Positions 1 to 5,126 of a stretch of DNA of 5,126 nt are shown here, piece after piece. Each line of letters opens with the position of its first letter. Positions within the stretch are counted from its first letter, which is position 1. A model generated the notes under the pieces. The model searched no databases. It saw nothing but the letters and a program-made list of their open reading frames with translations, and had not been told where the DNA came from. Position numbers and translations under genes: made by a program. Source of the DNA: an uncultured Rhodospirillaceae bacterium (lineage in GTDB: Bacteria > Pseudomonadota > Alphaproteobacteria > Rhodospirillales > UBA2165); NCBI GenBank assembly GCA_913054205.1, contig CAJXJM010000213.1:1-5126 (forward strand), in the 5' to 3' direction.

Positions 1-398
1 CGCGCCAAGGAAAGGGTATCATTGCCACTGGAATTGGTGGTTTTCTGACCGGCCTTTTGGGTGTCGGTATAGGCGAGGTCGTCATGCCGCAATTGGTGAA
101 GGGCAATAAGGTGCCTATCCCTGTCGCCGCCGCAACTTCTGTTTTTACAGTTATTGTCGTCGTTGCGTCCGCATCTTTCACGCAAATATCCGCGCTGATT
201 GCCGAAGGCGGTATTAATGCTGTGCCGTGGAATGTTGTTGTCTACACCGTTCCCGCAGTCATCATTGGCGGCCAGATTGGACCTCGACTTCAGGGCAGGG
301 TTTCTCAACGTGCCATGGAAAAAGGCATTGCCTATCTGTTCCTCGTGATTGGTGTTGCCATGGCCTATATCGCTATTCGTAATACGTTTTTTGTTTAA
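1..398 (+). CDS. TauE/SafE family sulfite/anion exporter-like membrane protein (C-terminal part)
   Basis: The reading frame is open from base 3 and stops at the TAA at 396-398, so the gene enters from the left and only about 131 C-terminal residues are visible. They are very hydrophobic and form about four membrane segments: one around GFLTGLLGVGIGE, one around SVFTVIVVVASAS, one around VVYTVPAVIIGGQIG and one around YLFLVIGVAMAYIAI. The glycine-rich G-x-GGFLTGLLGVG-x-G stretch opening the second half, and the IGGQIGPRL loop before the last helix, are typical of TauE/SafE (DUF81) proteins, which are inner-membrane exporters of sulfite, sulfoacetate or other small anions. The substrate cannot be told from this fragment. 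A TTG at 57 is not the start, because the conserved sequence continues upstream of it. The gene ends 59 bases before the response regulator, on the same strand. Confidence 0.85.
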   Translation, partial: RQGKGIIATGIGGFLTGLLGVGIGEVVMPQLVKGNKVPIPVAAATSVFTVIVVVASASFTQISALIAEGGINAVPWNVVVYTVPAVIIGGQIGPRLQGRVSQRAMEKGIAYLFLVIGVAMAYIAIRNTFFV

Positions 399-441
399 AC
401 GGGTCGTTTGATTCACTGGTGTTGGTAGAGAACACTTAATC

Positions 442-447
442 AAAGGA
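442..447 (+). promoter_or_regulatory. Ribosome binding site for the response regulator (GTG start)
   Basis: AAAGGA lies 10 bases before the GTG at 458. It supports this non-ATG start; no in-frame ATG lies nearby, and the receiver domain begins about 12 residues later, as expected. Confidence 0.55.
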
Positions 448-457
448 TTGAAAGAAC

Positions 458-1069
458 GTGGCAGACGCTCCTCAGGCCAAAACATTTTGGAAAATACGGG
501 TCCTCATCGTCGATGACGAGACTTTTGTTCGCCGCCTCGTACGTCGAATGATAAGTGGTTTGTCCGTTTCCGAAATTGTAGAAGCTATTGATGGGCAGGA
601 AGCCATCAAACTCCTTAGAAAATTCAAAGCTGACATTGTCATTTGCGATAATCAGATGGAACCTTTGGGCGGCTTGGAGTTCTTGAAGATCATCCGCAGT
701 GGCGGCGATCCCGATATCCGGCGCGATCTGCCGATTATAATGCTGACCGGGGATACCGATGCCAATGTGTTTGCGACAGCGATGGCGCTGGATGTCGACG
801 CCTTTGTCAAAAAGCCGATTGGTAAGGATGCTTTTGCTGAAAAAATACAACGTTGCTTCGATGTGCCGCAATTGATTAGAGAATCGAGTGTTTATGCAGG
901 CGTCAACTTGGTGGCTGAAAAAGAAGAAATACCAGGCCAGGTATTCGATGCCGAAACCATGGTCGAAAAGACGTTCACCGAACTTGCTGTCGGCGATGTT
1001 GTGTCGATGGATTTAATGTCTTCGACGGGCACGCTTCTATTGGCCGCCTTCAAGACCTTGAGGGCATGA
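458..1069 (+). CDS. CheY-like response regulator with frameshifted C-terminal segment
   Basis: This 203-residue protein has an N-terminal receiver (REC) domain at about residues 13-135. The acidic pocket is D19-D20, the probable phosphoacceptor is D64 (in VICDNQM), the switch threonine is T97 (in IMLTGD) and the conserved lysine-proline pair is K119-P120. All phosphotransfer residues are therefore present. After a linker comes a short segment, ELAVGDVVSMDLMSSTGTLLLAA (about 176-198), which resembles the 'G-LLLA-G--LT---I-RL' motif seen after REC domains and before HD-GYP domains. The motif breaks off after LLLAA and the protein ends six residues later as FKTLRA. The motif's missing end (RLQDLE) is encoded in a different frame just downstream, so the last residues are probably out of frame. 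There is no DNA-binding domain; the output is unknown. It probably takes phosphate from an unlinked histidine kinase. Confidence 0.85.
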   Translation: MADAPQAKTFWKIRVLIVDDETFVRRLVRRMISGLSVSEIVEAIDGQEAIKLLRKFKADIVICDNQMEPLGGLEFLKIIRSGGDPDIRRDLPIIMLTGDTDANVFATAMALDVDAFVKKPIGKDAFAEKIQRCFDVPQLIRESSVYAGVNLVAEKEEIPGQVFDAETMVEKTFTELAVGDVVSMDLMSSTGTLLLAAFKTLRA

Positions 1070-1140
1070 ATGAGATTAAGATTATTGTCGTATTAAAGCC
1101 TGAACCGGAAGAAACTGCATCAGACGACGATAAAGGTTGA
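1045..1140 (+). pseudogene. Out-of-frame C-terminal tail of the response regulator
   Basis: Read from the CGC at 1045, this frame gives RLQDLEGMNEIKIIVVLKP followed by an acidic tail ending DDDKG, with the stop at 1138-1140. RLQDLE is what should follow the LLLA-G--LT---I- part of the motif interrupted at 1040-1048 in the regulator's own frame. About 10 to 11 residues of the motif are missing at the join. The frame relation requires a loss of 3n+1 bases, so roughly 31 or 34 bases were deleted. The tail's last 21 bases overlap the 3' end of the opposite-strand gene. The deletion size is inferred from the motif, not measured by alignment. Confidence 0.6.
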
Positions 1141-1728
1141 GCAGGCGATCGAGCAATGCCCATAGGCATTGTTAAATTCAAGTTCAAAGGTTTCCAATAT
1201 TTCGTCAAAGACAGGCCCGACGATGGGATTGGTGGCAAAAGAAGCTTCCAATATCACATTTGCAAGTTCTGGCCCGAGCCCTCTATTGCGGGGCGCGTTG
1301 TCTTCGCGGTTGGACATCGGTGCATTAAATAAGCCGCGCTCGACAAAATCGCTATTGCGATTGATAATTTTGGGAATAGAGGCGCGAGACTCAAGCAGAA
1401 ATGGCGATGCATTTCTCTCCTGGGCGGTTATTTCCATTTCGTCGTAAAACGCCTCTTTGATCTCTTCGAGTTTGGGCTGATCGGTCATGCTGAAAAACAT
1501 CAGCTCAGCAAGTGAGACGTACCAGGTCAGTTTGAAGTGGTCGACGTCCTCTTTCGGCAGGGTATCAACATCGAAGTTTGAATTGGCGTTATAGAGCTGT
1601 TTATAAATACGGCTGAGCGCAAAATCTGCAAGATCATCAAATAGCTCTATCAGGCCTTCGATAAACTTTTCGCAATCGGTCTCTACTTTTCCACCATAGT
1701 CGTGGCGGGTGATATTGTGCTCGTCCAA
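1120..1728 (-). CDS. Hypothetical acidic, mostly helical protein
   Basis: I do not recognise this 202-residue protein. The start is set at the TTG at 1728-1726 because AGGAG stands 7 bases before it. A TTG 21 bases further upstream has no such site, and an in-frame stop lies just beyond that. The sequence is rich in Glu and Asp and mostly predicted helical by eye, with amphipathic stretches such as FIEGLIELFDDLADFALSRIY and VSLAELMFF. A polar, Asn/Arg-rich stretch (SNREDNAPRNRG) lies around residues 140-150. It has no signal peptide or membrane segment. Cys residues occur at 19, 192 and 196. It follows the truncated dioxygenase on the same strand with an 87-base gap and converges on the response regulator. 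The long uninterrupted frame, the ribosome binding site and the protein-like composition argue that it is real. Confidence 0.65.
   Translation of the reverse strand: MDEHNITRHDYGGKVETDCEKFIEGLIELFDDLADFALSRIYKQLYNANSNFDVDTLPKEDVDHFKLTWYVSLAELMFFSMTDQPKLEEIKEAFYDEMEITAQERNASPFLLESRASIPKIINRNSDFVERGLFNAPMSNREDNAPRNRGLGPELANVILEASFATNPIVGPVFDEILETFELEFNNAYGHCSIACSTFIVV
1152..1173. repeat. Perfect hairpin between the convergent gene ends
   Basis: CAATGCC-CATA-GGCATTG is a perfect 7-bp stem with a 4-base loop, extendable by one G-U and one A-T pair. It starts 12 bases after the stop of the displaced regulator tail (1140) and is followed on the + strand by TAAATT. It could end transcription of the regulator weakly, but there is no proper T run, and it lies inside the coding part (NAYGHC) of the minus-strand gene. 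Confidence 0.35.
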
Positions 1729-1735
1729 AAGGATG

Positions 1736-1740
1736 CTCCT
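1736..1740 (-). promoter_or_regulatory. Ribosome binding site choosing the TTG start of the hypothetical gene
   Basis: On the minus strand AGGAG is followed by 7 bases (CATCCTT) and then TTG at 1728-1726. This decides for the shorter form over the TTG at 1749. Confidence 0.55.
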
Positions 1741-1815
1741 GGAAATCAATGTTTAACGCTGAATTTAGGTGGCTTAAGTAGCCTCCAACTGCTTGGCAGA
1801 CAAGCCCCGTTTATT

Positions 1816-2682
1816 TTAATGCATTCCGGGACCATCGAGAATTTCAAAATTTGTCGGGAAATCCTTGGGCTCGTTGTCGCCCCAAATGACAGTTTCTTCC
1901 TTGGTCGCCCAATCTACCGCTTCCCAATCGGTGCCTTCCGGAATGAAATCCATATCGGAGAAGTATTCGATGACACTGTTCCAAGGGTCGCGCATATAAA
2001 AGAAAACGTTTGAACCGGGGCCGTGCCGACCGGGGCCCCAGCAATGAATATAGCCTTTGTCCATCATTTGACGACCGCCCATGCCGACTTCATCGGCGCT
2101 GCCAACTTCGAAGCCGACATGTTGAATGCCATAGTCGCCGGATTGTGCCATTGCGACAATATGGTGATCACTTCCCGCCGGGCTATAGAGAAAATGCAGG
2201 AAGTCCGCGACGCGGTCGGCAAGCGCTAGTCCCAATACATCGATATAGAACTTCTGTTTGCGCATTGCATCCGAAGTGAACAGGACCACATGGCCCAAGC
2301 GGCGCGGCCGCACAGGTGGATCGGTGATGAGCTCGGTGCGTGCGCCTTGGCGTGGGCGATGGGTTGGCGTGTTGAAAGTTGGCGCTAAGCCTTCCTCCCA
2401 AGGAGCTTCTTCGGCGACACAAATGTTGGTCAACATGCCGTCAAAATCTTCAAACCAGATACCGTCACCCGGAGTCTCGCTCGGCGCATCAAGCAGCTTG
2501 ATGCCTTCCGCTTCGATATTCTTCGTCAGTTCAGTCAAATCATCGGCGTTTGTGCCAAAGCTGACATGATGAAGGCGCTTGCGTTTGCCTTTTACGCGGA
2601 TGGTTGATGGTAAGCTTTGGCATAATCCGGGGGTGATCGGCATGCCGGCAAATGACGGCACCCCGCGTGTCTGGTACAGCAT
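1816..2682 (-). CDS. Type I extradiol ring-cleavage dioxygenase (VOC family), 5'-truncated, probable pseudogene
   Basis: The 288-residue frame is clearly a two-domain vicinal-oxygen-chelate dioxygenase from about residue 33 onward. The C-terminal domain carries the 2-His-1-Glu metal site: H131 (in LGHVVLF), H188 (in IQHVGFE) and E239 (in FYMRDPWNSVIEYF). The stretch from H220 to E239 matches the family signature H-x7-F-Y-x2-D-P-x-N-x3-E apart from N in place of G/P. Such enzymes open catechol-type rings using Fe(II) or Mn(II). The N-terminal domain keeps only its second half (from about KRKRLHHVSFG), so roughly 60 residues are missing. Residues 1 to about 32 are antisense of the neighbouring metallophosphoesterase and are not dioxygenase-like, and neither the ATG at 2682 nor the one at 2643 has a ribosome binding site. 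Genuine dioxygenase sequence ends near 2585. The catalytic half may be intact, but expression and folding are doubtful. Confidence 0.8.
   Translation of the reverse strand: MLYQTRGVPSFAGMPITPGLCQSLPSTIRVKGKRKRLHHVSFGTNADDLTELTKNIEAEGIKLLDAPSETPGDGIWFEDFDGMLTNICVAEEAPWEEGLAPTFNTPTHRPRQGARTELITDPPVRPRRLGHVVLFTSDAMRKQKFYIDVLGLALADRVADFLHFLYSPAGSDHHIVAMAQSGDYGIQHVGFEVGSADEVGMGGRQMMDKGYIHCWGPGRHGPGSNVFFYMRDPWNSVIEYFSDMDFIPEGTDWEAVDWATKEETVIWGDNEPKDFPTNFEILDGPGMH
2575..2592. other. Rearrangement junction joining two 5'-truncated genes head to head
   Basis: To the left, minus-strand codons read as dioxygenase (…KRKRLHHVSFG, from 2586 downward). To the right, plus-strand codons read as metallophosphoesterase from LPFTR (2585 onward), which normally follows the GHTH metal-binding motif. 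Both 5' ends and both promoters are missing. No inverted repeat, insertion sequence or target duplication is visible at the join. The exact breakpoint is uncertain by several bases. Confidence 0.65.
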
Positions 2683-2902
2683 TTTGACCGTGCTAGATGA
2701 TAGTTTGCAAATTAGCCACCACGCCCTAGCCTATGATTTTGAAGGTGCTGCTCAAAGAATGCGCGACGCAGGACTGCCAATAGGCTATGCCGAATGCCTG
2801 GAAAACGGCCTTTGGCCAAGTTTGGATGTCCTACCTGAAGTTGAAAAAAGAGCAACCGGCAAGGCGCTTGATCTAGGTGCGCCGATTTCCTATTCGCACT
2901 AA
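2579..2902 (+). pseudogene. Metallophosphoesterase, C-terminal fragment
   Basis: From about LPFTRMVDGKLWHNPGVIGMP the frame reads like the last third of a calcineurin-like phosphoesterase of the YfcE/Metallophos_2 type. The basic and aromatic strand leading to NPG-IGMP and DGTP--WY is the sequence that follows the GHTH metal motif in these enzymes. It is followed by a conserved helix (YDFEGAAQRMRDAGLP) that matches the family's usual C-terminal end. The catalytic core (D-x-H, GD-x2-D, GNH and GHTH motifs, about 150 or more residues) is absent. The only start available is the TTG at 2579, and the bases before it belong to the opposite-strand dioxygenase. The remaining piece cannot bind the metal pair and should be inactive. 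It stops at the TAA at 2900-2902. Confidence 0.7.
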
Positions 2903-2995
2903 AACCTCAATATTGTCACTTTGATGCCTTAATCCGCCACGCCTCCGCCATCATTTCCTGCAAATTCTCTCTGGCTTAAGAAAATTCAAATTGCG

Positions 2996-3002
2996 GGAGA
3001 GG
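2996..3002 (+). promoter_or_regulatory. Ribosome binding site of the OmpA-domain lipoprotein gene
   Basis: GGAGAGG lies 4 bases before the ATG at 3007, and its GGAG core lies 7 bases before it. It supports that start, which also places the lipobox cysteine at residue 20. Confidence 0.6.
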
Positions 3003-3006
3003 ACAA

Positions 3007-3960
3007 ATGTTCCAAATGATACAGAAATCAGCACTTATTGGCGTGGCTTTGCTGGTCTCAGCTTGTGGTGCCAGCTTCGACCACGAAGCGTTACGCCATC
3101 AAAATGGCGAGAACAATTCAAGCGGCAGCAAATTTTCTGCTGAACTAGGTCGCGGCTACAAGGCGTTCGCGCTTTCGGAAATCGACATTATGGTAGATTG
3201 GATCGACGGCATCCATTTTGGTGAAAAAGCGCAGATGGCTTTTAATTTAAAGGCCTCCGAAAAAGCACCAGAGCCAGAAAAAATCGAAGATTGGTGGTTG
3301 GCTGATGATCAAAAACAGATTTTGGCGGAGGCCCGGGGACGCCTCGTTCACATATTGGATCGCCATTCAAAAACACAATTGCCGAAAGTTGCCGCCGCCG
3401 CTCAAGTGAATTTTGATTGTTGGATCGAGCAGCAGGAAGAAAACTGGCAGGCAGCACATATCAAAAAATGTCGCAATGGATTTTATTCGGCTGTCGAGCG
3501 TCTGGAAGAACTGGCCGCTTTGGCCCGCAGTCGATATTTACCTCAACCCAAAACGATGCGCGCGCGTGTTTTTCCGGCCAAACAAACTCTTATTTCTCCT
3601 CGCTCTGAACACGAGACCCGATCTTACACACTTTATTTTTCGTTCAATAAGTCAGAGTTGAGTAATGCGGGTGAAAGTCAAATTGACCGCGTGGTTGAGG
3701 CCTATCGATCGGGGGCTCCTGTGACGGTTTTGTTAGCGGGTCATGCCGATAAATCTGGCCGCAAGCCCTACAATTTAAATCTATCTCGGCAACGGTCTGA
3801 AGCCGTTCGCCAGGCGCTTTTGGAACGTGGAATCCCAGTACAGATGATTGAAGCTCATGCTTTTGGAGAAACGCGGCCAAAACGCACGACGGTTGATGGC
3901 ATTAAGGAGCCGCTCAATCGCCGGGTGGAAATTACCGTCGGTCCAGCGCCAGCTCTTTAA
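3007..3960 (+). CDS. OmpA-family peptidoglycan-associated lipoprotein
   Basis: This 317-residue protein starts with a lipoprotein signal: a short basic N-terminus, a hydrophobic stretch (ALIGVALLVSAC) and the lipobox LVSA|C, with the lipidated cysteine at 20. Residue 21 is Gly, so there is no obvious inner-membrane retention signal, and outer-membrane placement is likely. A mostly helical periplasmic region follows (about 40-175) with a Cys pair, C138 (FDCWIEQQEEN) and C155 (HIKKCRNGF), which could form a disulfide. The C-terminal OmpA/MotB domain (about 207-312) has YFSFNKSEL, the GHADKSG---YN-NLS--R motif and the NRRVEI end. D248 and R263 correspond by spacing to the Asp and Arg that bind meso-diaminopimelate in OmpA. 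It therefore probably anchors the outer membrane to peptidoglycan. It is a stand-alone gene, 98 bases ahead of apaG. Confidence 0.88.
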   Translation: MFQMIQKSALIGVALLVSACGASFDHEALRHQNGENNSSGSKFSAELGRGYKAFALSEIDIMVDWIDGIHFGEKAQMAFNLKASEKAPEPEKIEDWWLADDQKQILAEARGRLVHILDRHSKTQLPKVAAAAQVNFDCWIEQQEENWQAAHIKKCRNGFYSAVERLEELAALARSRYLPQPKTMRARVFPAKQTLISPRSEHETRSYTLYFSFNKSELSNAGESQIDRVVEAYRSGAPVTVLLAGHADKSGRKPYNLNLSRQRSEAVRQALLERGIPVQMIEAHAFGETRPKRTTVDGIKEPLNRRVEITVGPAPAL

Positions 3961-4046
3961 CATTGGAAGTCTGTCTGCTCAAAATATGTGTTCTGATTAG
4001 GCGAAACGTGCTAATAAGAATTTAGACATAATTTTTGCACATCTTC

Positions 4047-4052
4047 GGTGGA
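4047..4052 (+). promoter_or_regulatory. Ribosome binding site fixing the apaG start
   Basis: GGTGGA lies 6 bases before the ATG at 4059. The alternative ATG at 4035 is preceded only by AT-rich sequence. Confidence 0.5.
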
Positions 4053-4058
4053 CGGAAC

Positions 4059-4451
4059 ATGTATTCGGAAGTGACAAAGTCGATCAAGATTTCAGTTGAT
4101 CCTACTTTTATGGAAGATCAATCGGAGCCGGAAGATTTTCATTTTGTCTGGGCCTATCACATTCGCATTGAAAATCAGGGCGACGATACCGTGCAATTGC
4201 TTCGCCGCCATTGGCATATTACTGATTCTCAAGGCCGCATCCATGAAGTACGCGGCGAAGGTGTGGTTGGTGAACAGCCCGTATTAGAACCTGGCGAAAG
4301 TTTTGAATATACCAGCGGCACGCCTTTGGCGACGCCATCAGGTTTTATGGTGGGCAGCTATCAGATGATAGATGGTGAGGGTGCCAGCTTTAGCGTATCG
4401 GTACCCGCTTTTTCCTTGGATTCACCGCATGATTTAAAGTTGGTGAACTAA
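4059..4451 (+). CDS. apaG: ApaG domain protein
   Basis: This 130-residue protein matches ApaG along its whole length and has the usual size. The family hallmarks are the opening strand (V-KSIKISVDPTF), YHIRIEN-GDDTVQLLRRHWHITD (about 33-56), the GEGVVG turn within VRGEGVVGEQPVLEPGE (64-80) and YTSGTPLATPSGFMVGSY (84-101). ApaG is a cytoplasmic fibronectin-III-like beta-sandwich. It is linked genetically to Co/Mg resistance and to the diadenosine tetraphosphatase ApaH in enterobacteria, but its biochemical role is unsettled. The ATG at 4059 is chosen over one 24 bases upstream because GGTGGA lies 6 bases before it and the conserved sequence begins directly after it. ksgA and apaH, its partners in enterobacteria, are not in view; folE follows after 183 bases. 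Confidence 0.93.
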   Translation: MYSEVTKSIKISVDPTFMEDQSEPEDFHFVWAYHIRIENQGDDTVQLLRRHWHITDSQGRIHEVRGEGVVGEQPVLEPGESFEYTSGTPLATPSGFMVGSYQMIDGEGASFSVSVPAFSLDSPHDLKLVN

Positions 4452-4486
4452 AAAAACTGAATTTCCTGAATAATATGAATGAGTTA

Positions 4487-4509
4487 CCGCTTCGGGCTGG
4501 CGAAAGCGG
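4487..4509. repeat. Hairpin downstream of apaG
   Basis: CCGCTT (4487-4492) pairs with AAGCGG (4504-4509), and a further CG/CG pair can form with one bulged A. The loop is about 7 to 11 bases. It begins 35 bases after the apaG stop. On the + strand it is followed by a run of A, not T, so it is not a standard intrinsic terminator for apaG. It may protect the 3' end of the transcript or end transcription by another route. Confidence 0.35.
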
Positions 4510-4575
4510 AAAAAATCAGTATGTTAGGCGCGATTAGACAGCCAAATACATGGCGAACCCCATAAATGAATAAAA

Positions 4576-4626
4576 ACTGAGGGTGGTGGTGACTCGCTTA
4601 GGCGGGTCATTTGGTCAATGAGAGGA
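4576..4626 (+). promoter_or_regulatory. Structured folE leader, candidate THF-II (folE-motif) riboswitch
   Basis: Directly upstream of folE is a compact structured element. A G-rich strand GGGTGGTGG (4581-4589) runs into the stem TGACTCGC/GCGGGTCA (4590-4597 with 4602-4609, one G-U pair, loop TTAG). A second copy of GGTCA follows (4613-4617, first copy 4605-4609), then the Shine-Dalgarno AGAGGA (4621-4626). An outer pairing of ACTGA (4576-4580) with TTGGT (4611-4615) is possible but weak. The second GGTCA could compete for the same TGAC, giving two alternative folds beside the ribosome binding site. A short hairpin element of this kind before folE in alphaproteobacteria is known as the THF-II riboswitch, which binds tetrahydrofolate and represses folE translation. 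The assignment rests on position, layout and partial recollection of the consensus, not on a model match. Confidence 0.5.
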
Positions 4627-4634
4627 ACAGAAAA

Positions 4635-5126
4635 GTGACGAATACAAACAAACCGAGCCGGGAAGAAGCTGAAGCAGCCGTTCGCACATTATTGCAATGG
4701 GCAGGCGATGATCCGAGCCGGGATGGATTGCTCGACACGCCGGCTCGCGTGGTGCGCGCCTATGAGGAATATTTCTGTGGCTATGACGATGACCCTAAAA
4801 AAATTCTTGGCCGGAGCTTCGATGAAACCGAAGGCTATGATGAAGTTGTTGTACTGAAAGACATTCCATTTGCATCTCATTGTGAACACCACATTGCGCC
4901 GATATTGGGTAATGTACATATTGCTTATCTGCCCAAATCTCGGGTTGTTGGTATTAGCAAGCTCGCGCGTCTCGTGGAGACCTATGGTCGCCGTCTGCAA
5001 ATTCAGGAGAAAATGACCGCGCAAATCGCCAACACGTTAAATGAAGTTCTGCAGCCACACGGCGTGGCCGTCGTAATTGAGGCCGCCCATGAATGCATGA
5101 CAACCCGCGGTATCAATAAGCCCGGC
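4635..5126 (+). CDS. folE: GTP cyclohydrolase I (5' part, runs off the window)
   Basis: The frame from the GTG at 4635 is open to the window edge and gives 164 residues of FolE, which converts GTP to 7,8-dihydroneopterin triphosphate, the first step of tetrahydrofolate (and queuosine) synthesis. The family sequence is plain: [19 protein letters not shown] near 25-43, [12 protein letters not shown] at 81-92, [12 protein letters not shown] at 104-115, and [14 protein letters not shown] at 146-159. The zinc ligands C83, H86 and C154 and the catalytic H85 and H152 keep a constant offset of 27 from the E. coli positions (110, 113, 181; 112, 179). The start is supported by AGAGGA 8 bases upstream. 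The missing C-terminal end should be short, perhaps 30 to 45 residues. Regulation is likely through the structured leader just upstream. Confidence 0.95.
   Translation, partial: MTNTNKPSREEAEAAVRTLLQWAGDDPSRDGLLDTPARVVRAYEEYFCGYDDDPKKILGRSFDETEGYDEVVVLKDIPFASHCEHHIAPILGNVHIAYLPKSRVVGISKLARLVETYGRRLQIQEKMTAQIANTLNEVLQPHGVAVVIEAAHECMTTRGINKPG

Noticed and set aside
419..435. GTGTT-x7-AACAC inverted repeat between the exporter and the response regulator
   Set aside because: The short 5-bp stem with no T run is compatible with chance; an operator role has no support.
408..440. Possible promoter TTGATT with a downstream AT-rich box before the response regulator
   Set aside because: At 17-base spacing the -10 hexamer is AACACT, a poor match; the better CTTAAT is too far away.
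440..871. 143-residue minus-strand frame opposite the response regulator
   Set aside because: It is antisense to a clear receiver domain with all catalytic residues, and its translation resembles no protein family.
1791..1805. GCTTG-GCAGA-CAAGC inverted repeat just after the dioxygenase stop
   Set aside because: The stem is only 5 bp and, in the gene's direction, no T run follows, so a terminator cannot be supported.
2258..2569. Plus-strand frames opposite the dioxygenase (for example 2258-2569 and 2010-2279)
   Set aside because: They are antisense to a well-supported dioxygenase frame and have low-complexity, Arg/Ser-rich translations typical of shadow frames.
4653..4723. 11-base direct repeat CCGAGCCGGGA at 4653-4663 and 4713-4723 within folE
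   Set aside because: Both copies encode PSR plus an acidic residue. The second is the conserved DPSRDG motif. The spacing is in frame and nothing suggests a mobile or regulatory element; likely chance or codon preference.
4689..5024. 111-residue minus-strand frame opposite folE
   Set aside because: It is a shadow of a strongly conserved enzyme frame.
1..5126. CRISPR array, tRNA, rRNA, insertion sequence or defence system
   Set aside because: No regularly spaced repeats, tRNA-like cloverleaf, transposase motif or terminal inverted repeats were seen on either strand.

Overview
The window looks like chromosomal DNA from a Gram-negative bacterium, most likely an alphaproteobacterium of moderate GC content. 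This rests on three things: an OmpA-type lipoprotein with a lipobox, ApaG, and a folE leader that resembles the alphaproteobacterial THF-II (folE-motif) riboswitch. The taxonomic call is inference; no rRNA or other taxonomic marker is present.

Left part (1-1140, + strand): the C-terminal part of a TauE/SafE-type membrane exporter (1-398) is followed by a CheY-like response regulator (458-1069). The regulator's receiver domain is intact. Its C-terminal segment ends abruptly after an LLLAA motif, and the expected tail continues in another frame at 1045-1140, which indicates an internal deletion with frameshift.

Middle part (1120-2682, - strand, plus 2579-2902, + strand): an unrecognised acidic, mostly helical 202-residue protein lies downstream of a two-domain extradiol (VOC) dioxygenase. 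The dioxygenase has all three metal ligands but has lost the start of its N-terminal domain. Directly against it, head to head, lies the C-terminal third of a metallophosphoesterase on the + strand. The two truncated genes meet within about 15 bases near 2575-2592, the scar of an inversion or deletion (or an assembly chimera).

Right part (2903-5126, + strand): three apparently healthy genes follow. They are an OmpA-domain lipoprotein (3007-3960), apaG (4059-4451) and the first 164 codons of folE, GTP cyclohydrolase I (4635 to the window edge). The 183-base gap before folE holds two hairpins. The second sits just upstream of the folE ribosome binding site and is a candidate tetrahydrofolate-sensing leader.

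There is no CRISPR array, tRNA, rRNA or recognisable insertion sequence. The genes do not form one pathway. The most notable features are the two lesions within about 1.5 kb (around 1045 and 2585) that flank the minus-strand block, and the folE leader. No stretch over 300 bases lacks a coding assignment.
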